A stretch of DNA of 64,000 nt, taken from contig NW_020313045.1 of assembly GCF_003265705.1 (NCBI RefSeq), positions 2,156,759 through 2,220,758 of the forward strand, written 5' to 3'. A program made the translations under genes and the position numbers. The notes beneath the pieces were generated by a model, which was not told where the DNA came from, did not search any database, and saw only the letters and a program-made list of their open reading frames with translations. This document shows positions 11,071 through 21,246 of this stretch, piece by piece. This DNA is from Callorhinus ursinus (Eukaryota > Chordata > Mammalia > Carnivora > Otariidae). Numbering within the stretch: position 1 is the first letter of the stretch; each line of letters begins with the position of its first letter.

Positions 11071-12384
11071 CTTTGTTGCCTGCATTTGAATTTGAAATTC
11101 CTCTTCAGGTTATAAACAGGGAAGCTGAACCCTAGGGAGAGGCAGAGCCAGAAGTACAAGCAAGGGTTCCAAACTTCTGGTCTATAACACCATCCTTAAA
11201 AGGCTTACTTTTCGACCTGTTGCCCCAGGGTTGACCTGAAAGAAAATGCCAGGATAGCAGTATCAACATCATCATCATCATCATCACCACAGGCGTTTAA
11301 TAAGAGATACCAGGATAGGTGGACAATTAAGGCTGTTCCTTCACTCCACGTCGATCAGATTTGCAAGTAGCAATTAAGGAGCAAACTGGAAGAAGTTTAG
11401 ACAGAGACTTTTCCGGGAGTGTAACTGTGACCTAGATTTGATCAAATGTACTCCCCGCAGAGGAGGTGGGACTGCTCCATCCCCACCAAAGGGAGAGCAT
11501 CTGGGGTCAGCCTCCTGCTGTGCCGCCTCGCCACCATTAAACTCTGAAATGGCAGGAGCCCAGCGGCAAAAAATAACCTCTGCTCTCTGTGCCAGGCCAC
11601 CTGCTTCTCGTCTAGGGCTGATGATCTTTGTTTAGGAGGCTAAGTGCCATATGGGATCCTGGATCCTTATTTGAAAAAAAAAAAAAAAAGATATGTATGA
11701 AATTAAGCCTGAATGCATTTCTGTGTGGAGCTGACTCCATGCCATACTTTCTCTATTAACCACCTTGGTTGAGTTCCCACCGGAGGGTAAGGTGTAAGGA
11801 GAAAGTGAAATAAGGTCTACTCCCCCATTTATATTTAAGAGATCACAATATCCTCGGAGCCAAAGCCAAGTGCATATGCATACTGGTATCTCCACTACCC
11901 CACTACGAGAATCTCCCTGGACTTTCTGTGCACACGAAGGAGTAAAACTCCTACTTACTACCTAAGAGTTCACACCTCCTTCCCAGAAACAAAAGGCTCC
12001 AAGGGGCAGATGCATCTGGAAGGCAGAGCTGACTTCCCATGCAGGATGCACACCCCCCCCGGGGACCACGGGCTTCTTTTCCACCAAGATGAGAGTCTGT
12101 GGCCAATGAGGAAATGTGATAGCTTGAAGTAACCAATGAAAATAATCTGGTACAGCACCTACATTTTATGAGCGAAGAAGCGGAGGGCCAGAGAGGCACG
12201 CACTAGTTAATAACTACAATTTATTACATGTCCTGGATTTCGATACTCAGTGCAACTTAAGGTGCACATGACATCGTTTTAGTTCCAGGCCATCCCTCGG
12301 AGGTAAAGCAAAGTGGCTCTATTTTGCTGGTTGAGGAAGGAAAAACTCCCTTTAGTTCAGAAGAAGGAAGTATGCTGCCATCTC
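11071..12384. other. Mostly unique sequence with a short ATC repeat
   Basis: A small (ATC)n run of about 20 bases lies at 11268-11287. A weak minus-strand MIR-like stretch may lie at 11110-11215 and another at 12150-12215 ('ttttatgagcgaagaagcgg'). An A run lies at 11674-11690. No exon or gene recognised. Confidence 0.4.
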
Positions 12385-12520
12385 GCTGAGTTTCCTCCCC
12401 TCTACGGGTGTAATAACACTTCCTATCTAAGAGATTCACTACAAAGATTCAATAATGTATCAAGAATGCTAAGAAGTATTTTGGCACTCATTAAGTTCTT
12501 GTTGTTGTGCTATCATTAAA
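12385..12520 (+). mobile_element. MIR fragment, plus strand
   Basis: Runs from 'cgctgagtttcctcccctc' through 'taataacacttcctatctaag', 'caaagattcaataatgtatc' and 'tggcactcattaagttcttg'. This is the second half of a MIR element in correct order. It is directly followed by a minus-strand MIR piece. Confidence 0.55.
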
Positions 12521-12524
12521 CAAA

Positions 12525-12600
12525 GGGCAGAGCCAATAATAGAACCCCTGTGTCTGTATTACTGGCTCATGCCCTTTCTGTTAGACCATGCTGTAAGAAA
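12525..12600 (-). mobile_element. MIR fragment, minus strand
   Basis: The segments 'gggcagagccaataatagaac' and 'ctcatgccctttctgttagac' correspond to the reverse complement of the MIR head. Together with the plus-strand piece just upstream it forms a tail-to-tail MIR pair. Confidence 0.5.
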
Positions 12601-12660
12601 CTCTGGTTATAGATCATCTACACTGTAACGAGAACATGCACCAGGCAGAGTGGGGAAGGA

Positions 12661-12682
12661 GGGAGGGGGCGGGGGGGGGGGT
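12661..12682. repeat. G-rich low-complexity tract
   Basis: Runs of five and eleven consecutive G separated by a C. This could form a G-quadruplex on the plus strand. It lies inside a 153-codon open frame that I consider chance. Confidence 0.7.
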
Positions 12683-13199
12683 TGGAGGCAGTGGACAAAA
12701 ACCACCTAAGACATGGAGATTAGCTGTTATAAAGAAATGGCATCAGGTAATCATCATCCAAATTTGTGACTGCATTTCACAGAACAGTGCGGATGGGATT
12801 TTATCAGATGGCTCTGCCAAAAACATATTGGCAGATACAGCCCTGAGCTTGTGGTTCACCAGACACACAAGAGCCCCTCTTCAGGAAGGGGATCCTGCTT
12901 GGGCCCTGGCCCAACTCCAAGTTAACGCACAGTTAAAAGTAGCAGCTGCAGCAGTGCTGAGACAGGGGGTCCCCTGGAGAAGGGCCTTGCCAAGGAGGCT
13001 CTTCCCGAATTACTTATCAATTGTTAACAGAGGGAACTTGAAAAAAAATACACACATAAAAAGCAAACAAAACCTCGACAAAATTTGGCTTCAGTGAATA
13101 CAGACGTTCTATGAATACACACAACTACTCAACAGATTTATGGGAAAATCTCAAATATATGTAAATTCAACGAAAGTGGAAGTCCCATTTTCACCTACC

Positions 13200-13620
13200 A
13201 ATTGGGGGGGGTTCTGTATAAGATAATAATGCTGGCAAGGTTATGTTGAAAGCCTGTATACTCCAATTTTGCTGATTGTAGTGTAAACTGGTACAACACT
13301 CTTAGAAAGCTATCTGGCAATATATACCGAAAGCCATAAAAACACGCTTATCTTTTGACTTAGCCATCCTTTGAAGTCCAAGGAAATAATCCAAAACAAG
13401 AAAAAGTGGCACGAGCAAATAGGTAATTGCAACACTACATACCATGTTGTCAAGTCAAAAGCAACTTAAGTGTCCAACAACAGGGGAATGATTCTGCATA
13501 ATTGGCATACATTTCCTTGGTAGACTACGCTGTGGCCATTATAAATTCTGTAAGGAAACTGCCTATAACGGGAGGTGAAAAATGCAGGGTCCTAGGGTTA
13601 CAACTATTTTAAAGCATGCA
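13200..13620 (+). mobile_element. Old L1 3'-region fragment
   Basis: Plus-strand order 'gtaaactggtacaacactct', 'agctatctggcaatatatac', 'gacttagccatcctttgaag', 'caacttaagtgtccaacaac', 'ctgtggccattataaattc' matches the untranslated or terminal part of old L1M-type elements. It is highly diverged, with no clear tail or target duplication. Confidence 0.65.
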
Positions 13621-16600
13621 TATAAAATGCGTAGGCAGTAGACAAAGACTCAAAGGCAAATGCCCCAAAATATTAATCGTTGTTTGAGGCTGTCTTCTTC
13701 TATGTTTAAAAAAAGGTTTCCCCATCGTCAGCTTGTTATCGGAACACCCCCGCTTTGATACTGGCCCTGCACCGTGTGTATCCGTGTGTGCAAACCAGGA
13801 GCCCACAAGGCACATCCTTCCCACACGTGAGCCTCCTCCGGCCTCGCCTGCCAGCATTGAAAACGCCCGAAGCTTCACATCCACGGCTTCTACTGAAGAA
13901 TCACAGGATTTCTCCCAGCCCCACAAAGCAGCGACGGGCTGCAGGTGAAAAGCCACGGCCCTTGGAGACAGCGTAGATGCTGGCCTGTGTGTCAGGGCCG
14001 CCACCACGCCCGCTGGCTTTCCACCTGCACCCACTTCACTCTCATCTGTGTGACCACGAGGGGGTAAAAGAATGGATGATGGAGAATTACACCTAATGTG
14101 ATTCCTCTTTGAAAGGTGGATCACTGCATATTAAACTTGACCTTCGGTTTGGACAATTCCATCATCAGAATACCATGGGCCAATCCACTAGTCTCCTCAC
14201 TCCGGCACAGCCGATTCCAGGCCTTTCCCACCAACAAAAGGACAGTTGGGTCCCTCTCGTCTCCTCTGCCCTGGAAGTGGCCCTCAGTCAACAGTCTCTG
14301 CTGGTGCAATCTTTCCTCAAAGCGAGGCCCTGACAAGGCCCTGGCCGCCCTCCTTCTCCATGCCTGACAGGACCAGGCTGTTAGACAGTAATTCAGAGCC
14401 ACGTTACCCTTGCCGCTTTTCCATATTACAAATCTAAGCCATTTTCTGGGTTTCTTGAGACAGAGATCCAGGAGGTTAAGGGAGGTGCTTTCTCTCCCCT
14501 GTACGTCTTCTATGATCTGACAGAACTCTGGCTCGGTTTGCTGTGGGCAGATGTTTGCATTATTCTTTTCCCTGGGGCCGAGGGTATAGGAACAGAGACT
14601 CCGTAGTAGCAAAGTGGAGAGGTGGCACTGGAGGACAGGAGGGCCGTCGTATCTGCCCCAAAAAGGCACAGTGGATGAGCCTGGGAACTTGCCATTTGTA
14701 AATCTCCACCAAAAAGTCACAAGTCACCATGAACACTGTACATTAGGTTCATTTGCATACACCTCTATGAAAGGCGACAATCTCAGTAGATGAATTAACT
14801 AGAAAACCAGCAAAAAACCAAGGTACTTCCCTATTCTACACATCTGATCTCTAAGTGAAGGCTGAATGAATGATGCTGGGCCGCAGACCTTCAGCGAACA
14901 CCAGAACTCCAGGCAAAAGTATCCTTAACTGTTTCCTAAAGCTTGCAAAACGGTTCTTCAGGCAAGAGAGAAGATTTATTTCACATAAAGGACAAATGCT
15001 GTCCTTTAATTAACAACATCTATCTCTGGGACAAGCACATCAGGTATACAATACAGAAGATTCTTTTAATATAAAGGACAGATGGCAACTCCACTCCTGG
15101 GACTCTCAAGGCTGCCCCAGAAAAACACACAATTTTAAAAGGCTTTGAGAATCCTCTAAGGAGAGCCAGTCAAGAGACAAGAATGCTTCACTGCCCCATT
15201 TACAAAGTAAACCAGAAAGTGTCTCAGAACCATCCAGATCCACTTGAAGAAGAGCCGGGTAAAGCCGAGGGAGGGAAATATTAATGTGTGCCTGGCAGTT
15301 AAGTTGCATCTCGAAAGTTTCCTTTCCTCTCAGCCTGAATGGCACTGGATGAAAAGGAGTTTTAATGTGAAGTCTTGACTAACAAACACATGGGGCTACT
15401 CGATCACATAACAACAGGGCAAAGCAAAACTTTCCAACATCCTCTTTATGCTAATACTGAAAAAAAAAAAAAAAAAAGTCCAACCAGCTGGGCACCAGGT
15501 TTACTTGGTAAAGGGAGGATGGGATGAAGTCCCCAGCTTGAGTGGAATGTCTCTCCTTTTATGGTTCTCATTAATCTGACTCAACACACACGTGTGTTGG
15601 TACAAGATTCCTACAGCATGTGTTATACCAGCCTAACTGGGTGCTAACATTATAAACCACACATCAACACTTCTTGCCCGAGTGTTAATGTCTATTAATG
15701 TCTTGCTGGGGAAAAGGCTCTTAGAGCCAGCCCAGAGCCACAATTCAAGACCGACTGCCACAAGTTCTAGTCTTGGTGTGCTGATTTTAGGTGGCTTATT
15801 TAATTAAGAGAATTTCTAAAGGAGGGGGGAGGGAGGGTATCGTGGTGTCATACTTGGGTTTCTCGATCTCAAATTGCGGAGGTGATCTTCACACACAAAG
15901 CTCAAACAGCCACATAAACCTGAAGGAATTTAGGGCTGAGGACTCAGCCATGTGGAATTTGGCTACTGATACCCCAGATACCAAATTAGGCAGTTTCCAC
16001 TGCTGCACTGTGATGTTTCATAACACAGTGATACAGGGACAAAAAGGGCTTGCCAGTGTCATAGTGAGTTTGCTTGTCTGCACATTTTCTAGATGGCCTA
16101 TGAAGTGGAGAACATTTTCCTCCAACCGTATTTATTAAGTTAACAAGAGCACATATAATGTGCTGGTGTATGCGATATACAGGTCACCGACACGGCCGAA
16201 TAAAGTACACGCTGTGGATTTCTCTTACACAAAATAGGAAGAAGGCTTACTACCATGTGAACAGACACACATACACGTGCATGCATCGTAAAACAAAATA
16301 ACCAGATGACAATTTTATAAATCTTGTGGAGTTTCCTCCAGCTTTGCTCGGCATCACAGAGAGTGTGTATCTAAGCCACACAACTCCATCCTTGCAAAGA
16401 AAAAAGAAAAAAAAAAAAGACGTACACACACAAGCACAACCGTCAAAACTGGATTTGCCCTTCTTTAAATTAATCCAATTATTCAAATGTCAGTTATATC
16501 TGTCACAGCCTGGCTCCTTGGGCCGAACCAAACTGTTAAAAATTAAAACTGTTTTACTTCGTTTAGTCTTTCTGCCTTTTTAGTGTAAAATCCATGGTCT

Positions 16601-18125
16601 CGACAAAAAGTTGTGGGATTTGACACCCAGCGCAACACAACCCTATTGCTGTCGTCCATGCATAATTCACTTTGGAAATATGCGCTTGCTTTAAAATATC
16701 ACTGAAATATACATGTAACATATGCTAATTTCACTGCGTTGGCTTGTAAGCTCTAGCCACTAGGTTATATGTAAACTTTGCCAAGTGCATACACTGTACA
16801 TAAAGGGATTATAAATGAAAGGAAATATCTCTGTCCCTAGCTCTCTGTCTCCAGCCTTGGCCAAACTGACAGCCCCAAATCCCAGCACCATCTAACATGC
16901 CCTTCCCGTGGAGAAGACAGCCTGTTCTCAGAGTCTTAATTACATCCCAGCTGACTGCCCAGCATTGCCAAAATCAGGCAACAAACGCTGGCCCTTCACT
17001 CACAATATGGTCTGCTAAACAGACTCCTGGTCACACAGAAAGAAACTTTCACAACGTGGAGAAATAAAGGGACAAGCAGGAGATCAAGGGAGAGCATAAA
17101 TAGTAACCTAGGGGATGGAAGAGAGAGAAACAATTCATCCCCACCACGCAAAAAAGAAAAAAGGGGGGGGGTAAGGGGGGGGAGGAAAACCTCCTCTTCA
17201 CAGAATCCTCAGGTACCACCGAGCAGCAGAATTTTAACAAAGCTATCCTTATTACAATGAAATCAAAGCCCTACTCATCCAGCTAAGTACTGCTGCTCCT
17301 CAAGATGGACCGCTGATACTAAGATTCAGTAGATTAATGACTGTTAAGCCAGACTCACCCACCCCACATGGATCAGGCCATTGTAATTACAGAAGAACAG
17401 CGTGCAACATTCTACCACTGCAAATGGTATCATATGTTTTCCTGGCTGGCTTTTTGGGAAGGATTTAGCTCATCTGACATGGGCAGAAGGTACCAGAGCC
17501 TTACATTCATACCCACCTATCCCTCATATCTGCATACATAAAATTAAGTTTCTTTCTGTTCGTGATCACATCACATGTAAACACCAGCAAGCAAAGACAG
17601 TCACCAAATTTAGAGGCTACTCTTGGCTTGCACCCATTCTAAATAGAGGCTCATGGCATATCTACATTTACTTTAGGGAGCTTCTGGAAGGCAACTGTTC
17701 TCCAGAGCAACAGAAACCAAGATCAACAAAAGATCCTGAAGGAAGGCTAACAGAGAAAGATCTGCCCTATGTATGAAAACATACACTGAGAAAACAAACA
17801 GTAGTTTCAAATATGAGCCCCAAATCAGAAGTCGCAAAGGCCGGTGCTGGGAATTTTACGCGTTGATTTCAGTACTGACATTCGGTTTCCAGGAGTAACA
17901 TTTATTCACCACAATGGGAACAGTGCCCACTGGCATTCTGTCATATAGCAACCCCAGTTGATTTGCAATTAAGCTGCTTCTCACATGGGCAACTCCACGT
18001 GTTATGCTCCAAGATGAATAGGGCTATGGCTTTGGTTATTTTAATGACGGCAGAGGAAGCTCCTGAACAAGGCCGGGCCAGGGTCAGATAGCTAGTTAAA
18101 CAGTAAGAATAACTCAGACACAATC
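13621..18125. other. Large mostly unique block
   Basis: No repeat family of recent age and no supported gene. The minus strand carries two abutting open frames (14121-14720, 199 codons; 13609-14124, 171 codons) that overlap by four bases. Neither shows a motif, and the products look random. A runs occur at 15461-15478 and 16404-16418. A G-rich tract at 17163-17185 has G-quadruplex potential. The block may contain regulatory elements that cannot be recognised from one sequence. Confidence 0.5.
17163..17185. repeat. G-run tract (possible G-quadruplex)
   Basis: Nine G, then TAA, eight G, A and two G on the plus strand. Low-complexity sequence with potential to fold as a quadruplex. No neighbouring promoter is recognised. 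Confidence 0.6.
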
Positions 18126-18129
18126 AGCA

Positions 18130-18315
18130 TAATTTACAAAGCACTTACACATATATCCTCATTAAGTTTTAAAATTACTCTATAATGTAAGGTTGGTATC
18201 ATTCTGATTTTACACAAGAGGAAACCGAAAGGTCAGAGAAGTTCGGTGGCTCGCTGAAGAGAGCAGGACTTTGGGCTGCAAGAGTCCTACTTTTTCCCCT
18301 CCCTATGCTGTTACT
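18130..18315 (-). mobile_element. MIR SINE, minus strand
   Basis: The plus strand shows the reverse-complement MIR series: 'tttacaaagcacttacacat', 'cctcattaagttttaaaatt', 'tgattttacacaagaggaaac', then 'gaagagagcaggactttgg'. Diverged but collinear. A weaker second fragment may precede it near 18060-18100. Confidence 0.6.
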
Positions 18316-19378
18316 CTAGAAAACAGAGGTAAGACAGAAGGAAGGCAACTCTAGACTTCACACGGAGAGTGCCGGATCAGAGAACACAAGTATATCTTAC
18401 TTAACAGTAAGACGAGGGGTCAGTAGGCACACCTTCAAGCAGGTAGCAACGAAGCTGAGGTGTTAAGAATGCCATTTCTGATGGCACCTTTCCTCCTCTC
18501 CAACATGGCCACCCGAGGGTGCGGACGGTGAGTTTTAAGGAGAAAAAGCAGGTCACAGTTAAATACTACTACTGTTATCACTAGTACCACTCCTGATTCC
18601 CTCCATAAACCGAGGCCCTAGTACCTGTGATATGGTGGCACATGATGGGATGATTGATCAAAGGGGGTCATTATAGAGAAATGGCCCAACAACAAGGAAA
18701 CTGCTACAGTTGCTGCCATCAGTAATTCTGAGACTCATAAACTGTTCTTTGGGTTTTTTGTTTGTTTGTTTGTAGTTTTACCTGTTTGAAAATGCTTAGT
18801 GGGGCAAAAAAAGTTTCATTATAATATAATCTGAGTTCAGCATGACTTAGCTAGAAATCATAATCTAATGCCTCATATGCAGCCCTAAAATTAAATCTTC
18901 ACACTCCTTTATTCTTTGAACTGATATGAAGCTGTAAGACAAGATAACAAAGGATGCAGTATACCCGAGCAGTGCTGAAGAACAGCTATTTCAACAGTTC
19001 ATTATTTTCTGTGGAACTTAAATAATGAAGATTTGGAATCCTTTTTCCATTATAGAAACAGACTACATTCAAATTGCATCTTGAGAATTGATACCAAACA
19101 TCATTTGGGGATAAATTCACTGCAATTTGAAGTCTGGGAAGGCGACCAAGATATATAATGGAAAGAACATGGACACATTTAACATGTGCTTAAACAAGAG
19201 ATTAAAAAAAAAAAAAAAAAAAACACAACTTTAAAATCCAAGCCAATGAAAAGGGTTTCAAATTATGCTGAGAAGACATCTTTCTCACCAGCAATCTACA
19301 TAAACAACTAATAAATGAAAAGAAAACATTTGTTGCGTTCTGGTTCCCTTAAACGTAACTCTTCCTCAAGGTGTGGAC
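18316..19378. other. Unique sequence with a long A run
   Basis: No gene or interspersed repeat recognised. A perfect A run of about 20 lies at 19203-19222, with no SINE body or duplication that I could find beside it. Confidence 0.5.
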
Positions 19379-19606
19379 CGGGGGTTTGGCAAAGTACTGC
19401 ACATGAGCCAAATCCTGCCACAAATCCTGCCACCTGCTTTAGTAAATAAAGTTTTATTGGAACACGGCCACACTTAATCATTTACATATCGTCTATGGTA
19501 GCTTTTTCGCTATAAGAGCAGAGCAGTTGTGACAGAGACTGTGTGGCCCACAGGGCCTATAATATTTACTGTCTGGCCCTTTCCAGAAAAAGCTTGCCAG
19601 CCCCTG
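19379..19606. mobile_element. Non-autonomous hAT-type DNA transposon, near complete
   Basis: The 228-base element has terminal inverted repeats, 'ccgggggtttggcaaa' on the left and 'cttgccagcccctg' on the right. Between them is the well-known interior 'aaataaagttttattggaac', 'tttacatatcgtctatgg', 'gacagagactgtgtggccc', 'aatatttactgtctggccc'. The flanking octamers 19371-19378 and 19607-19614 agree at six of eight positions, consistent with a decayed 8-base hAT target duplication. It is far too short to encode a transposase, so it was mobilised in trans. I do not commit to the Repbase subfamily name. Confidence 0.85.
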
Positions 19607-20209
19607 GTCTTGACGAAGACCTACAATGACCCATGTGCCAGGGAACTCAACCAATTCTAAGTAATTCATCCTTATGAAATCTGGTTTAAAGTTTAAATTT
19701 TAAGAAATATACTTTGTTTTATCTCCTGGCAGGGTTTAGTTTTCATAGCAGTGATCAAAAGCCTAGCAATGAGTTGGTAGGATTATCAGGAACAACTGAG
19801 GAATTTCAGCAATCTGCTTGAAGTTCCTTGCCAAAAGTTCTACTTTCCAAGATAGGAACCACCGATTTCACAGAGACACAAATCCAAAACTGGTACTGTG
19901 GCTTTAGAAGCAACAGTCCCAGGTTCAAGTCCCACCTTCTAAAACGACTTACAAAATACTCAGTGGCAACCATCACTTGAGCCTTGGGAGGCCCAACTTC
20001 TTCCTTGGGAAGGTGAGGATATACTCTCCCCTTCTGTGAATTTTGGAGAAGGAGATGGAAGGTTACAGTGGACACAAGGCACTTAATACAAGGTCTGACT
20101 CTCTAAATGGGAGCATATAAAAGGCATTATTTTTGGATTTGCAGGCTAAACTTTCAAGAGTCCTTCCCTTTTATACATTACCCTCACCTCAACCAAATAT
20201 CTGTCTCTT
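19607..20209. other. Unique sequence, possible old MIR
   Basis: A weak MIR-like order occurs at about 19880-20100 ('agtcccaggttcaagtccc' then 'caaggcacttaatacaagg'), but intermediate parts do not fit well. Otherwise nothing recognised. Confidence 0.35.
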
Positions 20210-20225
20210 AAGAATCTTTTTGCTT

Positions 20226-20454
20226 GGGCGCCTGGGTGGCTCAGTTGGTTAAGCGACTGCCTTCGGCTCAGGTCATGATCCTGGAGTCCCGGGATCGAGT
20301 CCCGCATCGGGCTCCCTGCTCGGCGGGGAGTCTGCTTCTCCCTCTGACCCTCTTCCCTCTCGTGTGCTCTCTATCTCTCATTCTCTCTCTCTCAAATCAA
20401 TAAATAAAATCTTTAAAAAAAAAATTATCTATGAATGTTTAAAAAAAAAAAAAA
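20226..20454 (+). mobile_element. Carnivore tRNA-Lys SINE with bipartite tail
   Basis: Full-length element: head 'gggcgcctgggtggctcag', B-box region 'gatcgagtcccgcatcggg', 'ctgctcggcggggagtctg', CT-rich part, 'aataaataaaatcttt'. Exact 16-base duplication at 20210-20225 and 20455-20470. The tail is odd: A10 (20415-20424), a 16-base non-A segment (20425-20440), then A16. This suggests that extra downstream sequence was carried along in the source RNA. Confidence 0.96.
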
Positions 20455-20470
20455 AAGAATCTTTTTGCTT

Positions 20471-21030
20471 TACTGACCTGGCTATCAGCATATGAATTCC
20501 AAGTACCACCGAGAAAGGTCTTTGTTTTCCTCTGATTTTGCCTTTTGAGAGCTCCAATCTCAGGCACCCTCTCTGCTGCCCCCATCCCAGGGATCCTCCA
20601 AATTCGGACTCTTCTTTTATACATACTCTTATCATAACTGGCTGCCAGACAAGCCCTCATACAGGCTCATTGGCTGAGGTCACCACCATGTTCTCCATGC
20701 AATCCACATAAAACGAGTCAAACAACCTAAGGCCCAACGGTAATTCAAAACATACAAAACACGAAGTCCAGGTGAGATTTGGAGAGAAGCACTTACTGCT
20801 CATGCTAGAGAGATAGAGGCAGAAACATGGAATTAGTTCTGGATCTGAAATGCACACATGCAGTGATTATGTAACAAGCTTTACCTGTGTCACTGTGGTA
20901 TCATTAGGATCTTCAAATACCCACGACAAGAATGAATGTATGTTTGAAGGGTCTCTGGAAGCAAGTCAGTGTAGGCTTGTGAATATAGTGCTTAAAAATA
21001 CCGAAAACTGTCATGCATTTCATTATTTTA
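20471..21030. other. Unique spacer between two SINEs
   Basis: No gene or repeat recognised. Short overlapping frames on both strands only. Confidence 0.5.
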
Positions 21031-21046
21031 AAAAAACGCAACACAG

Positions 21047-21230
21047 GGGCGCCTGGGTGGCTCAGTCGGTTAAGCGTCTGACTTCAGCTCAAGTCATGAT
21101 CTCAGGGTCCTGGGACTGAGTTCCAAGTCAGGCTCCCTGCTCAGCGGGGAGTCTGCTTGTCCCTTTCCCTCTGCCCCTCCCCCTGGCTCATGCTATCTCT
21201 CTCTCTTGCTCCAATAAATAAATTAGTTTT
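21047..21230 (+). mobile_element. Carnivore tRNA-Lys SINE
   Basis: Head 'gggcgcctgggtggctcag', A-box region 'tggctcagtcggttaagcg', B-box-like 'ggactgagttccaag', 'ctgctcagcggggagtctg', CT-rich part and 'aataaataaattag'. A 16-base duplication with one C/T difference at a CpG lies at 21031-21046 and 21231-21246. The A tail is short. Confidence 0.95.
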
Positions 21231-21246
21231 AAAAAATGCAACACAG

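Noticed and set aside
12636..13097. Plus-strand open frame of 153 codons
   Set aside because: The glycine-rich start reflects a G run. No domain or splice site supported.
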